Positions 42,777 through 51,319 of a stretch of 52,440 nt of DNA are shown here, piece by piece. Every line of letters starts with the position of its first letter. The stretch's first letter is position 1. Source of the stretch: Pseudomonadota bacterium. Its GTDB lineage: Bacteria; Pseudomonadota; Gammaproteobacteria; Steroidobacterales; Steroidobacteraceae. A program made the position numbers and the translations under genes. Below the pieces are notes generated by a model. It made no database searches and had not been told where the DNA came from. It saw nothing but the letters and a program-made list of their open reading frames with translations. The stretch lies in contig JAKBWB010000054.1 in NCBI GenBank assembly GCA_021843755.1, positions 1-52,440 on the forward strand, given 5' to 3'.

Positions 42777-45090
42777 GACGGCCGCGTGCGCGGCCGTGGC
42801 GGGCGAGCTGCAGGCGCGGCGGCTGCGGCTCGGTGGCCACGTGCAGGGCGTCGGGTTCCGGCCGTTCGTCTACCGCCTGGCACGCTCGCTCGGGCTCGCC
42901 GGCAGTGTCCGCAACCTGCACGGTGAAGTCGATATCGTGGTCAGCGGCTCGCCTGCGGCGCTCGAGCGTTTCATGCACGAGCTTATCGCGCGCGCGCCAC
43001 CGCTCGCCCGCCCGCGCCTGATCGAGGTGCAAGCGACCGGGTTGCCGCAGGCGTCGGAGTTCACGATTCTGGCGAGCGCCGCCGACGGGCCGGCGCGGAT
43101 CTTCGTGCCGGCCGACGCGTTTACCTGTCCGGAGTGTCTCGCCGAACTCGACGATCCGGCCGACCGGCGCTATCGCTATCCGTTCATCAACTGCACCCAG
43201 TGCGGTCCGCGCTACACGTTGATCGAGGCGCTGCCCTACGACCGCTCCAACACGACGATGTCGGGTTTCGCGCTCTGCCCGCGCTGTGCGGCGGAGTATC
43301 GCGATCCCGGCGACCGGCGCTTCCACGCCGAGCCGGTGGCCTGCCCCGAGTGCGGTCCGTCGGTTTGGCTCGAGAGCGAGGCGTCGCCGGGGCACAGGCT
43401 GGGCGGGGAGCCGGCTCTGCGGCGCGCCGTGCAGTTGCTGCTCGCCGGAGGGGTCGTGGCCGTCAAGGGGATCGGGGGCTACCATCTGCTGTGTGATGCC
43501 ACGAGCGACGCGGCGGTGGCCCGGCTGCGCTCGCGCAAGCACCGCCCGGACAAGCCTCTGGCCGTGATGTATCCGCAGAGCGGCGTCGACGGATTGGCCG
43601 CGGTCCGCGGCGACATCGATCTGTCGGAACAGGAGGCCGAATGGCTGCTCAGCCCGGCGCGGCCGATCGTTCTGGCGCGGCGGCGCGCGGGTGCGCGGCT
43701 CTCGCGGCTGGTCGCGCCGGGTCTGGCCGAGGTGGGTGTCTTTCTGCCGTACAGCCCGCTGCATCATCTGTTGCTGAGCGATGTCGCGCGAGCGCTGGTC
43801 GCGACCTCGGGTAATGTCAGCGGCGAGCCGGTGATCACCGAAGTGATCGCGGCGCGCACGCACCTGACGCCCATGGCCCATGCCGTCCTGCACCACGATC
43901 GGCCGATTGCGCGCCCAGCCGATGACACCGTGGTGCGCGGCGTTCTGGGTCGGGCGCGTGTGCTGCGCATCGGGCGCGGTCTCGGACCGCTGGAGCTGGC
44001 GCTGCCGCAGCGGCTCGAGCGTCCGGTGCTCGCCACCGGCGGACACCTCAAGGCCACGGTCGCCCTGGCATGGGAGGATCGGGTGGTCATCTCGCCGCAC
44101 ATCGGCGATATGGGCAGCGCACGCAGCGTGCGGGTCTTCGGGCAGGTTGTCGAGGATTTGCAGCGTCTCTACGGCGTCAGGGCCACCGGAGTGGTCTGCG
44201 ACGCGCATCCGGATTACGCCTCGAGCCGCTGGGCGCATCAGTGCGGTTTGCCCGTCACGTGCATCCCGCATCATCGGGCGCACGCGTCGGCGGTGGTGGG
44301 TCAAAGTGCCGTGCACGGTCCGATGCTGGTCTTTACCTGGGACGGCACCGGGTTGGGCGAGGACGGCACGCTGTGGGGCGGAGAGGCGTTTCTCGGCGTG
44401 CCAGGCTGTTGGCGCCGTGTTGCGAGCCTGCGGCCCTTTCGCCTGCCCGGGGGCGAGCACGCCGCGCGCGCACCGTGGCGCTGCGCCGCGGGGGCCTGCT
44501 GGGAGATTGGTGTTCGGTTGCCCGATCCTCAGCCGGGGGCGCTCGTGCGGCAGGCGTGGGAGCGAGGCGTCAATGCGCCGTGGACGAGCGCCGCCGGCCG
44601 GCTGTTCGATGCGGCAGCCGCCGTGGTGTTGGGTGTGCGCGAAGCCAGCTACGAGGGGCAGGGACCGATGCAGCTCGAGGCGGCTGCGCGCGAGGGCGCG
44701 GCCGCCTGTGAGCGGTCGCGGTCGATCGGGCCGGCTCGGCTGTACCGGGACGCGATGGGCGTGCTGCGCCTCGACTGGCAGCCCGTGATCGAACAGCTGG
44801 TACACTGGAACGGCTCGCTCGGGCAGCGGGCATTGGAGTTTCACCGCGCAATCGCTCGCGGCATCGTGGCCCAGGCGCGGGCACTATGCGCCGAGGGCAT
44901 CATGCACGTGGGTCTCGGCGGTGGAGTCTTTCAGAACGCGCTGCTGACGGAACTCGCGTGCCGGGAGTTCGCCGCGGAGGGCTTCCATGTGAGTCTGTGC
45001 GAACAGGTGCCGTGCAGCGACGGGGGACTGTGCTACGGACAGATCATCGAGTACGCGGCGCGTATCGAGTCACGGGACGGTTCATGCTGA
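42739..45090 (+). CDS. hypF: carbamoyltransferase HypF
   Basis: The 783-residue protein converts carbamoyl phosphate to the carbamoyl group transferred to HypE. Domains in order: acylphosphatase-like (GGHVQGVGFRPFVYRLA, about 30-115); two zinc-finger pairs (CPECLAEL/CTQCGPRYT and CPRCAAEYRD/CPECGPSV); YrdC-like carbamoyl-adenylate domain (RKHRPDKPLAVM, ATSGNVSGEP); and a C-terminal Kae1-like domain (IPHHRAHASAV, WDGTGLGEDG, GLGGGVFQN). All catalytic regions look intact. Start is ATG 42739 or the GTG just before it. It overlaps hypB by 38 bp and the next gene by 7 bp. Confidence 0.95.
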   Translation: MSKPPSSITPAPETAACAAVAGELQARRLRLGGHVQGVGFRPFVYRLARSLGLAGSVRNLHGEVDIVVSGSPAALERFMHELIARAPPLARPRLIEVQATGLPQASEFTILASAADGPARIFVPADAFTCPECLAELDDPADRRYRYPFINCTQCGPRYTLIEALPYDRSNTTMSGFALCPRCAAEYRDPGDRRFHAEPVACPECGPSVWLESEASPGHRLGGEPALRRAVQLLLAGGVVAVKGIGGYHLLCDATSDAAVARLRSRKHRPDKPLAVMYPQSGVDGLAAVRGDIDLSEQEAEWLLSPARPIVLARRRAGARLSRLVAPGLAEVGVFLPYSPLHHLLLSDVARALVATSGNVSGEPVITEVIAARTHLTPMAHAVLHHDRPIARPADDTVVRGVLGRARVLRIGRGLGPLELALPQRLERPVLATGGHLKATVALAWEDRVVISPHIGDMGSARSVRVFGQVVEDLQRLYGVRATGVVCDAHPDYASSRWAHQCGLPVTCIPHHRAHASAVVGQSAVHGPMLVFTWDGTGLGEDGTLWGGEAFLGVPGCWRRVASLRPFRLPGGEHAARAPWRCAAGACWEIGVRLPDPQPGALVRQAWERGVNAPWTSAAGRLFDAAAAVVLGVREASYEGQGPMQLEAAAREGAAACERSRSIGPARLYRDAMGVLRLDWQPVIEQLVHWNGSLGQRALEFHRAIARGIVAQARALCAEGIMHVGLGGGVFQNALLTELACREFAAEGFHVSLCEQVPCSDGGLCYGQIIEYAARIESRDGSC

Positions 45091-45530
45091 GTACACAGGC
45101 CGAGCGTCGATTGCCTTATGACGGAACCGCGCTGTTCGACCTGGCGGCGGATGTCGAGGGCTATCCGGGTTTTCTGCCGGGCTGGATCGATGCGCGCATC
45201 GAGCGGCGCGACGGCGAGCGGTGCGAGGCGATGCAGACCATCGGGTTCGGGCCCATGCGCCTGCGGTTTCGTACCCAGGCACTGCTGCGGCGCCCGGAGC
45301 GGATAGACATAACATCCGATGACGCGCAGTTCCGTCACTTGAACTTCACGTGGCGCTTCGAGGCCGATCCGGCCGGCGGCAGCCGGGTCGCGTTGCTGCT
45401 CGAGATCGAACTGCGCTCGCGTTTTCTGCAGCGCTCGCTCGAGTTGATGGCGCCCGCTGCGGCGGGCGACATTCTGCGGGCATTCGCGGGCCACGCGCGC
45501 CAGCGCCTGCAGCCGCCCGGCGGTGCCTGA
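45084..45530 (+). CDS. RatA/COQ10-type START-domain protein
   Basis: The 148-residue SRPBCC-fold protein begins MLSTQAERRLPYDGTALFDLAAD with the typical 'VEGYPGFLPGW' block, and a LNFTWRFEAD strand leads into the C-terminal helix. This is the ubiquinone-binding COQ10/RatA family, in which members chaperone quinone or, in E. coli RatA, interfere with ribosome association. ATG 45084 overlaps the hypF stop by 7 bp, so it is the last gene of the hyp operon. A family member is normally found near smpB, so this position is unusual. A quinone-handling role fits a hydrogen-oxidising context but is inference. Confidence 0.8.
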   Translation: MLSTQAERRLPYDGTALFDLAADVEGYPGFLPGWIDARIERRDGERCEAMQTIGFGPMRLRFRTQALLRRPERIDITSDDAQFRHLNFTWRFEADPAGGSRVALLLEIELRSRFLQRSLELMAPAAAGDILRAFAGHARQRLQPPGGA

Positions 45531-45559
45531 GAACACTGTGCCGGTGTTGGGACCTGCCC

Positions 45560-46015
45560 TCAGCCCAAGGCGTGGTCCAGCCAGCGCGCGAGAGTTGTGC
45601 CATCCAGCGCACCGGACTGGCGGGCGAGTTCGCGGCCGTCGCGAAACAGAATCAGCGTCGGGATGCTTCGGATCCCGAAGCGTCCGGCCAGTTGCGGCTG
45701 CTCGTCCGTGTTGAGTTTTGCGACGCGCAGCCCGGTGGTGCGCTCGGCCGCGGCGCGATCCAGGATCGGGGCCATCATGCGACACGGTCCGCACCACGGC
45801 GCCCAGAAGTCCACGAGCACCGGCAGCGTGGCGCGCTCGACGTGCGCTGCGAACGAGACGGCATCGAGTGCAACCGGCTCCCCGGTCAGGATCTGCGCCT
45901 TGCACCGCGGGCATCTGGGGTGTTCCTGCAGGCGCTCCTGCGGTACGCGGACCAGTGTGTGGCAGTGCGGACAGGCCGCGATCACGGCAGCGGCGGCTTG
46001 ACTTTGGGCGTTCAT
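45560..46015 (-). CDS. trxC: thioredoxin 2 (TrxC-like, zinc-binding)
   Basis: The 151-residue thioredoxin has an N-terminal zinc finger (CPHC near residue 15 and CPRC near 35) and a classical active site WCGPC in DFWAPWCGPCRMMAPIL. The C-terminal fold (LAGRFGIRSIPTLILFRDG with the cis-proline) is typical. The finger plus WCGPC identifies thioredoxin 2, which reduces disulfides under oxidative stress. It is convergent with the RatA-like gene and divergent from cbpA, with 118 bp between the start codons. Confidence 0.93.
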   Translation of the reverse strand: MNAQSQAAAAVIAACPHCHTLVRVPQERLQEHPRCPRCKAQILTGEPVALDAVSFAAHVERATLPVLVDFWAPWCGPCRMMAPILDRAAAERTTGLRVAKLNTDEQPQLAGRFGIRSIPTLILFRDGRELARQSGALDGTTLARWLDHALG

Positions 46016-46133
46016 GCCGCCTGAATGGGGTCGCCGGATCGGGATTCAAGCCCGGGGCTTGGCTTCGTCTGCCGCGCCCCCATGTCACCGGTTCCTGATC
46101 GCTGAACCTTAATTAAAGAGGGCTGCATCGCGC

Positions 46134-47099
46134 ATGGAATACCGGGATTATTACAAGACCCTTGGCGTGGCGCGCACCGCCACGGCCGAGGAGATCAAGA
46201 AGTCCTACCGCCGGCTTGCCCGCAAGTATCACCCTGATGTCAGCAAGGAGAAGGATGCCGAGCGGAAGTTCAAGGAAGTTCAGGAGGCCTACGAGGTTCT
46301 GAAGGACGCGGAAAAGCGGGCCGCCTACGATCAACTCGGAAGCGGGTGGCAGTCCGGCCAGCAGTTTCGGCCCCCGCCCGACTGGGCGAGCGGCTTCGAG
46401 TTCGGTGGCGGGACCCGGCCGCAGGGCGCCGGTGGCGCCCACGTGTTCGAGGAGCACGGTTTCAGCGACTTTTTCGCCTCGCTCTTCGGCGGCGCGACTC
46501 CGTTCGCCGGGGCCGGAGGGCGAGCGCCGCACGGCGGCCGCGACCATCATGCCCGCATCGACCTCGATCTCGAGGAAGCGTTCGGGGGCGGCACGCGCAC
46601 GCTCGAGCTGAAGCGGCCGGAGCTCAAACCGGGCGCCACGCTGGAGCTACGCTCGCACACGGTGCGCGTCACGATTCCCGCGGGCGTCACTGACGGGCAG
46701 CTCATTCGACTGGCGGGGCAGGGCGAGCCCGGGCCCGGGGGTGGACGTGCGGGCGACCTGTATCTGGAGGTGCACATTCGCCCGAACCGCCTGTATCAGC
46801 TCGACGGACGCGACGTGACGCTGACGCTGCCCGTCGCGCCGTGGGAGGCCGCGCTCGGGGCGACAGTGACGGTGCCGACGCCCGGGGGTGCGGTCGAGAT
46901 GCAGGTGCCGCCCGGTGCGCAGTCCGGGCAGAAATTGCGCTTGAGGGGCCGCGGATTGCCCGGTCAACCGCCCGGTGATGCTTACGTGCAGCTCAAGATC
47001 GTATTGCCCCCCGCCACCTCGCCCGAGGCGCGCGCGGTGTACGCGGACATGCGGGCAAAGCTCGGATCGTTCGATCCGCGCGCCGATTTCAGGAGGTAG
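46134..47099 (+). CDS. cbpA: curved DNA-binding protein / DnaJ-like co-chaperone CbpA
   Basis: The 321-residue type II J-protein has a J-domain (1-65; HPD motif in [15 protein letters not shown]), a Gly/Phe-rich linker (about 70-135) and two beta-sandwich client-binding domains. It lacks the DnaJ zinc finger, as in CbpA. It stimulates the ATPase of DnaK and can bind DNA. The next gene encodes its dedicated modulator CbpM. ATG 46134 is preceded by an AAAGAGGG ribosome site and an AT-rich ccttaattaaag promoter-like patch. Confidence 0.93.
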   Translation: MEYRDYYKTLGVARTATAEEIKKSYRRLARKYHPDVSKEKDAERKFKEVQEAYEVLKDAEKRAAYDQLGSGWQSGQQFRPPPDWASGFEFGGGTRPQGAGGAHVFEEHGFSDFFASLFGGATPFAGAGGRAPHGGRDHHARIDLDLEEAFGGGTRTLELKRPELKPGATLELRSHTVRVTIPAGVTDGQLIRLAGQGEPGPGGGRAGDLYLEVHIRPNRLYQLDGRDVTLTLPVAPWEAALGATVTVPTPGGAVEMQVPPGAQSGQKLRLRGRGLPGQPPGDAYVQLKIVLPPATSPEARAVYADMRAKLGSFDPRADFRR

Positions 47100-47103
47100 T
47101 GTC

Positions 47104-47412
47104 GTGGAAGTCCGTGAAGTGCACGTGGTGGGCGGGTGCGATTGGGTCGATGCCGCCGAGATCTGCCGGCTTTGCCGGCTCGATCTCGAGGTGATGATCG
47201 AGCTCGCCGAGCTTGGCCTGGTCTCGCTGCGAGCCGCCCCCCCTGGCCAGTGGCAGGTTCCGGTGGCAGCGCTGCCGCGTCTCGCGGCGGCCGGCAGGCT
47301 GATGCGCGATCTGGGAGTCAACGTCAGCGGCGCAGCCTTGGCGCTCGAGCTGTTGGATGCACAGCGGGAGCTGGAACGACAGATCCGGTGCCTGCAGGCC
47401 CTGGCGCAATAG
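47104..47412 (+). CDS. cbpM: chaperone modulator CbpM
   Basis: The 102-residue MerR-like protein starts at GTG 47104, nine bases after a perfect AGGAGG (47089-47094) that lies inside the end of cbpA. The sequence (DAAEICRLCRLDLEVMIELA, ELGLVSLR, and a terminal coiled helix ELLDAQRELERQIRCLQA) matches CbpM, which binds the CbpA J-domain and blocks its co-chaperone and DNA-binding activity. The cbpA-cbpM pairing supports the call. Confidence 0.88.
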   Translation: MEVREVHVVGGCDWVDAAEICRLCRLDLEVMIELAELGLVSLRAAPPGQWQVPVAALPRLAAAGRLMRDLGVNVSGAALALELLDAQRELERQIRCLQALAQ

Positions 47413-47757
47413 TGTGCGCCAGCCGTAGCGCGGAGCAGGGGGACACGTGATCGATCAGGATATTTACCTTTCCATGCGGCTGGCTGGGTAGATTTCCTGC
47501 GCAGAGAGATCGCTGCCCGAAGCGGGCGCTCGGCCGGCCGGCACAACTCGCGTGAAGACTCCGACACGTTTGCCCGCTGTGGAGCTGTTCCCCCGCATCA
47601 TGGAGTCTGCGGGCAGTTCTGCCATCTTGGGGAAACTGACCGCCCGCGCGTACGTCGATGCGCCTTATGGCAATCTCTGGTCACCGGGCCGATGGGGCTT
47701 TATGCGCAGAGATGCCGATCCGCGCCGGAACGACCGTAGGTGTCCTCGCCCAGAGCC
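47413..47757. other. 345-bp intergenic region, nothing recognised
   Basis: This lies between the convergent cbpM and WXXGXW genes. Open frames here are composition-driven. One AT-rich patch (caggatatttacctttcc, 47457-47474) could be a promoter remnant, but no gene follows it. No hairpin-plus-T-run terminator was located. Confidence 0.4.
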
Positions 47758-48837
47758 TCAGCCGGGTCCGAGTGGACGGAACAGCGGCGGAGGCCGTCGC
47801 GCGGGTCCCGGTGTTACAGCCGGTTGCGGACGAAACCGCTGTGGACGAAACTGCCGCTGCGGATGGAACTGCTGGGGACGGAACTGCTGCGGACGGAATT
47901 GCCGTTGCGGTGGGAACGGTCGCTGCGGACGGAACTGCTGCGGGCGGAATTGCCGCTGCGGATGGAACTGCTGCGGGCGGAACTGCTGCGGGCGGAACTG
48001 CCGTCTCGGGCCGAATCGCTGCGCGCGCGCTCCAGGGCCTCGGAACCGAGGGGCGGGGTGTCGCAACGGTTGTCCGCGGTACTGCATTCGCGGGCGATAT
48101 CGCGCGCGGGCGCCGAAGCGTGCCCGCGCCCCGAACACGCCGGGCCCACGGAACACACCGGGACGCTCGGTGGCCGCGATGGGCGGCCGTCCGTGGTTGA
48201 AGTCCGCGCGTAGCATGCGATCGCGGAACGCGATTCTTTGATTCAAACGCTGTTGGTTCGTCAGAGCGAAGCGTCGTTCGCGTGCTGCGATGAAGTCTTC
48301 GCGGTCGGGGCGCGCGAATACCCCGTCGGGACCGCCATTGAAGCTGACACGTGCCACGTAAGGATGAAAGGCGGGACGGCGGAAGTACACGTGAGCGCCG
48401 AATACAGGGTCGACGCGCTCGACCGCCTGGTTATAGAAGAAAGTGCCGCCCTGCCAGAATCCGCCGTCGAATCCCATGCCGTCGTACCCGAAGCCGTAAT
48501 CGATGCCGCCGTAAAATCCGACGCGTGGTCCCCAATAGCCGGCGTGCCAGATGTAAAGGCCGTTCATCCAGCCCCAGTAGCCCGGCGTCCACAGCAAGCC
48601 CACCTGCGGCGGCAGTGCCCACGTTCCCGGCACCCAGTAATACCCGGCGGGTCCCCAGGACCAGTAGCCGGGTATCCAAAGGTAGCCGGCCGCTGGGCAG
48701 GGCGGTTGAACATAAACAGGCAGCGGCGGCGGCGCGATGGTGATCGAGAGCCCGAAGGGCATGTCGGCGGACGCGGCTAACGGCAGTGCGGCGAGCACCA
48801 GCACGGGAAGCACGCGCCTGAGAAAGGGGACCTGCAT
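47758..48837 (-). CDS. secreted WXXGXW-repeat protein with QFRPQ tail
   Basis: The 359-residue protein has a clear signal peptide (LRRVLPVLVLAALPLAASA). A domain of YxWxPGYW-like repeats follows (YLWIPGYWSWGP, YYWVPGTW, LLWTPGYWGW, YIWHAGYWGP), known as the WXXGXW or YXWV repeat. The C-terminal 90 residues are an Arg/Gln/Pro/Phe low-complexity tail made of about a dozen QFRPQ-type pentapeptides, encoded by a 15-bp tandem repeat at about 47820-48005. Proteins with these repeats are envelope-associated; function is unknown. ATG 48837 (MQVPFLRR) begins the signal peptide. Confidence 0.83.
   Translation of the reverse strand: MQVPFLRRVLPVLVLAALPLAASADMPFGLSITIAPPPLPVYVQPPCPAAGYLWIPGYWSWGPAGYYWVPGTWALPPQVGLLWTPGYWGWMNGLYIWHAGYWGPRVGFYGGIDYGFGYDGMGFDGGFWQGGTFFYNQAVERVDPVFGAHVYFRRPAFHPYVARVSFNGGPDGVFARPDREDFIAARERRFALTNQQRLNQRIAFRDRMLRADFNHGRPPIAATERPGVFRGPGVFGARARFGARARYRPRMQYRGQPLRHPAPRFRGPGARAQRFGPRRQFRPQQFRPQQFHPQRQFRPQQFRPQRPFPPQRQFRPQQFRPQQFHPQRQFRPQRFRPQPAVTPGPARRPPPLFRPLGPG
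47820..48005. repeat. 15-bp-period tandem repeat inside the WXXGXW gene
   Basis: On the plus strand, variants of the unit ctgcggacggaactg recur with a 15-bp period, about a dozen times with some imperfect units. They encode the QFRPQ pentapeptide repeat on the minus strand. Copy number probably varies by slippage without changing frame. Confidence 0.75.
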
Positions 48838-49048
48838 GGGGTTTCTCCGCTTCGTTCGCCTATCCAGGAGCCTGGATCGGCGGCACTGAACCGGTGCTGA
48901 ACCTGCCCCGATACCGGCCGAGCCGCTCCCTATTGTATTCAACGCAAGTTCACAGGGCCCGTTGACGGGGTAGGGTGGGACGACAGGGTGCGGGGACGCC
49001 GCCTGCTTGGTACGATGCGCCGCCCTTGATACGCATTCGAAAAGTCCC

Positions 49049-50449
49049 ATGACGGTCGTCACCCGATTCGCTCCCAGTCCCACCGGCATGCTTCACGTCG
49101 GCGGTGTGCGTACGGCGCTATACAGTTGGCTGTACGCGCGCCGCATGGGCGGCAAGTTCATCCTGCGTGTGGAGGATACGGATCGCGAGCGATCCACCGA
49201 GGAAGCCGTGCGGGTCATCCTCGAGGGCATGGCCTGGCTGGGCCTGACGGCCGACGAAGGGCCGTACTTTCAGACGCAGCGGTTCGATCGCTATCGGGCG
49301 GTGATCGCGCAGATGCTCGCCGCGGGCCAGGCGTACCGGTGCTACTGCACCAAAGAGGAACTCGATGCGGTGCGCGCCGAGCAGATCGCCCGCAAGGAGA
49401 AGCCGCGCTATCCGGGTACCTGCCGATCGCGGCGCGAACCGCGTGCGGGTGTTCAGCCGGCGGTGCGCTTTCGCAACCCAACCGAAGGTGCCGTGGTGGT
49501 CGAGGATCTGGTGCACGGCGCGGTGACCTTCCAGAACGCCGAGCTCGATGACCTGATCATCGCCCGTTCCGACGGCAGCCCGACGTACAATTTCAGCGTG
49601 GTCGTCGATGACAAGGACATGGGCATCACGCATGTGATCCGCGGCGACGACCACCTCAACAATACGCCGCGGCAGATGAACATGTTGATTGCGCTCGGCG
49701 CGACGCCGCCGGTCTATGCCCATGTGCCGATGATCCTCGGACCCGACGGTACGAAGCTCTCCAAGCGTCATGGCGCGGTCAGCGTGCTGCAGTACGAGGA
49801 GGAGGGCTACCTTCCCGATGCGCTGCTCAATTACCTGGTGCGCCTCGGGTGGTCGCATGGCGATCAGGAGGTCTTCACGCGCGAGGAAATGATCGCCGCC
49901 TTCGACATCAAGGACGTCAACAAGGCGGCCTCGACGTTCAATCCGGAAAAGCTCCTGTGGCTCAATCAGCAGCACATGATGCGCGCCGAGCCCTCGACGC
50001 TGGTGCCGCGCTTGCGTGCGCAGCTGCGCAGGATCGGACTCGACAGCGATGATCGGAACCTGCTCGAGGGAATCATCCTATCGCAGCGCGAGCGTGCGAA
50101 GACGCTGAAGGAGATGGCGTGCAACAGTCGCTTCTTTTTCATCGACACCGTGCAGATCGATCCGAAAGCGGCGGCCAAGCACCTGGGCGAAGGCGGCCGT
50201 CAGATGCTGGGACAGGTGCGTGAGCGCCTCGTGCAGCTGACACAGTGGACGGCCGTGAGCATCCATGCGGCGCTCGAGGATCTCGCCGCTGCGAACGGCT
50301 GGGGGCTCGGCAAAGTGGCCCAGCCGGTCCGCGTGGCGGTAACGGGAACGGCGGTCTCACCGCCAATCGATACGACCCTGGCCTTGCTCGGCCGGGAGCG
50401 TACACTGGCGCGGATCGAGACCGTCCTGCGCAACGGCGCTGGCCCCTGA
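49049..50449 (+). CDS. gltX: glutamyl-tRNA synthetase
   Basis: The 466-residue class I synthetase charges tRNA-Glu. The HIGH-type motif is in APSPTGMLHVGGVRT, the KMSKS-type motif is KLSKRHGA, and a zinc ribbon starts with CYCTKEELD, as in gammaproteobacterial GluRS. Length is standard, with the C-terminal anticodon-binding cage intact. ATG 49049 (MTVVTRFAPSP) is the conserved start; upstream in-frame sequence is not conserved-looking. The tRNA-Ala gene lies 90 bp downstream on the same strand. Confidence 0.96.
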   Translation: MTVVTRFAPSPTGMLHVGGVRTALYSWLYARRMGGKFILRVEDTDRERSTEEAVRVILEGMAWLGLTADEGPYFQTQRFDRYRAVIAQMLAAGQAYRCYCTKEELDAVRAEQIARKEKPRYPGTCRSRREPRAGVQPAVRFRNPTEGAVVVEDLVHGAVTFQNAELDDLIIARSDGSPTYNFSVVVDDKDMGITHVIRGDDHLNNTPRQMNMLIALGATPPVYAHVPMILGPDGTKLSKRHGAVSVLQYEEEGYLPDALLNYLVRLGWSHGDQEVFTREEMIAAFDIKDVNKAASTFNPEKLLWLNQQHMMRAEPSTLVPRLRAQLRRIGLDSDDRNLLEGIILSQRERAKTLKEMACNSRFFFIDTVQIDPKAAAKHLGEGGRQMLGQVRERLVQLTQWTAVSIHAALEDLAAANGWGLGKVAQPVRVAVTGTAVSPPIDTTLALLGRERTLARIETVLRNGAGP

Positions 50450-50481
50450 GCAGCGTTCCATTGCGCCGGACTGCAGAATAA

Positions 50482-50513
50482 GGGCGCGCTGCTCCTTGAC
50501 AGCGCGGCGCCCC
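50482..50513 (+). terminator. hairpin downstream of gltX
   Basis: CGCGCTG (50485-50491) and CAGCGCG (50500-50506) form a perfect 7-bp stem with an 8-nt loop. GGG (50482-50484) and CCC (50511-50513) extend it after a 4-nt bulge, then TTT follows. It may act as a terminator, but the T-run is short and the tRNA promoter overlaps it. Confidence 0.4.
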
Positions 50514-50524
50514 TTTCGTACCTT
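50496..50524 (+). promoter_or_regulatory. predicted sigma-70 promoter for tRNA-Ala
   Basis: An exact -35 TTGACA (50496-50501), a 17-bp spacer and a weak -10 TACCTT (50519-50524) lie 16 bp before the tRNA. The GC-rich discriminator (cgccgccc) is typical of stringently controlled stable-RNA promoters. The -35 lies inside the gltX hairpin loop and arm. Confidence 0.6.
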
Positions 50525-50539
50525 CGCCGCCCACTCCGT

Positions 50540-50615
<76 letters not shown>

Positions 50616-50642
50616 ATGACTTACGCGATTCTGTGAAGCCAC

Positions 50643-50664
50643 TTGTGGCCACGTTTGTGGCCAC
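50643..50664. repeat. short direct repeat next to tRNA-Ala
   Basis: The 10-bp unit ttgtggccac occurs at 50643-50652 and again at 50655-50664, twelve bases apart, each containing the palindrome gtggccac. The spacing is close to one helical turn. It starts 27 bp after the tRNA and could be a recombinase or regulator arm site of an integrated element. Confidence 0.5.
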
Positions 50665-50718
50665 TTCTTCAGAGCAGCCCTTCCTCGGTAGCGCCCAAGG
50701 CCCACCGAGGAGACAGCT

Positions 50719-50973
50719 GTGCCCACGCGAAAGCCTACCGCACCCCCCGCTGATACCCATGTAATCCGCGCCGCGTCTCTGGACATGCTCGCCCAGGTGC
50801 TCGACGACTTCTCCGACGCGCTTGCGCTCGTCGAGACCGCCCAGGAGGCGCTTGAGGCCACGGAGATCGCCGGCGCACCGCTCGCGACGCTCCGCCGCGG
50901 CCTCGCGGACCTGAGGCTCGCGCACAAGGGCCTCGACCTCGCGATCCTCGGGGTCCGGCGCGGCGTGAAATGA
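50719..50973 (+). CDS. small hypothetical accessory protein
   Basis: The 84-residue protein starts at GTG 50719, seven bases after GAGGAG. It is predicted all-helical: ASLDMLAQVLDDFSDALALV and ETAQEALEA, then LATLRRGLADLRLAHKGLDLA. This pattern suggests a short helical hairpin or coiled coil. No family was recognised. Placement just beyond the tRNA and before the AT-rich region suggests it belongs to an integrated element. A lack of internal frame disruptions and a good ribosome site support it as real. Confidence 0.55.
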   Translation: MPTRKPTAPPADTHVIRAASLDMLAQVLDDFSDALALVETAQEALEATEIAGAPLATLRRGLADLRLAHKGLDLAILGVRRGVK

Positions 50974-51319
50974 GGGGCACTGCTGCCGGGAGACAGCGCG
51001 CTGTGTGCGCCACGGAGGGACCTGCGGTCGGCGGGGTAGACGCCTCCGACCGAAACCGGGCGAGAAATGATCCACGGAGGAGGGGGCGTCGCTCGGCGAG
51101 GCCGGTATTGTGGGCGTCTGCACGACGCGGAACGGGGGGCCGGTCAATGAGCCGGCCGGCTCGGCTTCGCGGTTTTTGAACCCTAATTTGCGTCCCACAT
51201 AAATTTCGCCTATCATTCTCATGCGTCTGGGATGAGTCGCTAAGCGCCTCGATTTGGGGATTGTCCCCAAAAGCCCAGTCGCTTTTTTTTTGCCTGCAGA
51301 AAGCGGGGAGGGGCGCTCG
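50974..51319. other. 346-bp gene-free region with base-composition change
   Basis: The first half is GC-rich and includes a perfect 14-bp palindrome, GAGCCGGCCGGCTC (51149-51162). From about 51176 the DNA becomes AT-rich. A promoter-like pair TTGCGT (51188-51193) and TATCAT (51211-51216), 17 bp apart, precedes the DUF3800 gene. An 8-bp inverted repeat TTTGGGGA/TCCCCAAA (51253-51271) and a run of nine T residues (51283-51291) follow. Confidence 0.5.

Noticed and set aside
42388-44844. 818-codon open frame antisense to hypF and hypB
   Set aside because: Same reason: no domain, and the sense strand encodes complete HypB and HypF.
47820-48005. CRISPR-like array
   Set aside because: The period is 15 bp with no spacers and it is explained by a coding pentapeptide repeat.
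47658-48200. Plus-strand frame with Thr/Ala/Asp/Gly repeats
   Set aside because: It is the reverse reading of the QFRPQ tandem repeat; the minus strand has a signal peptide and WXXGXW domain.
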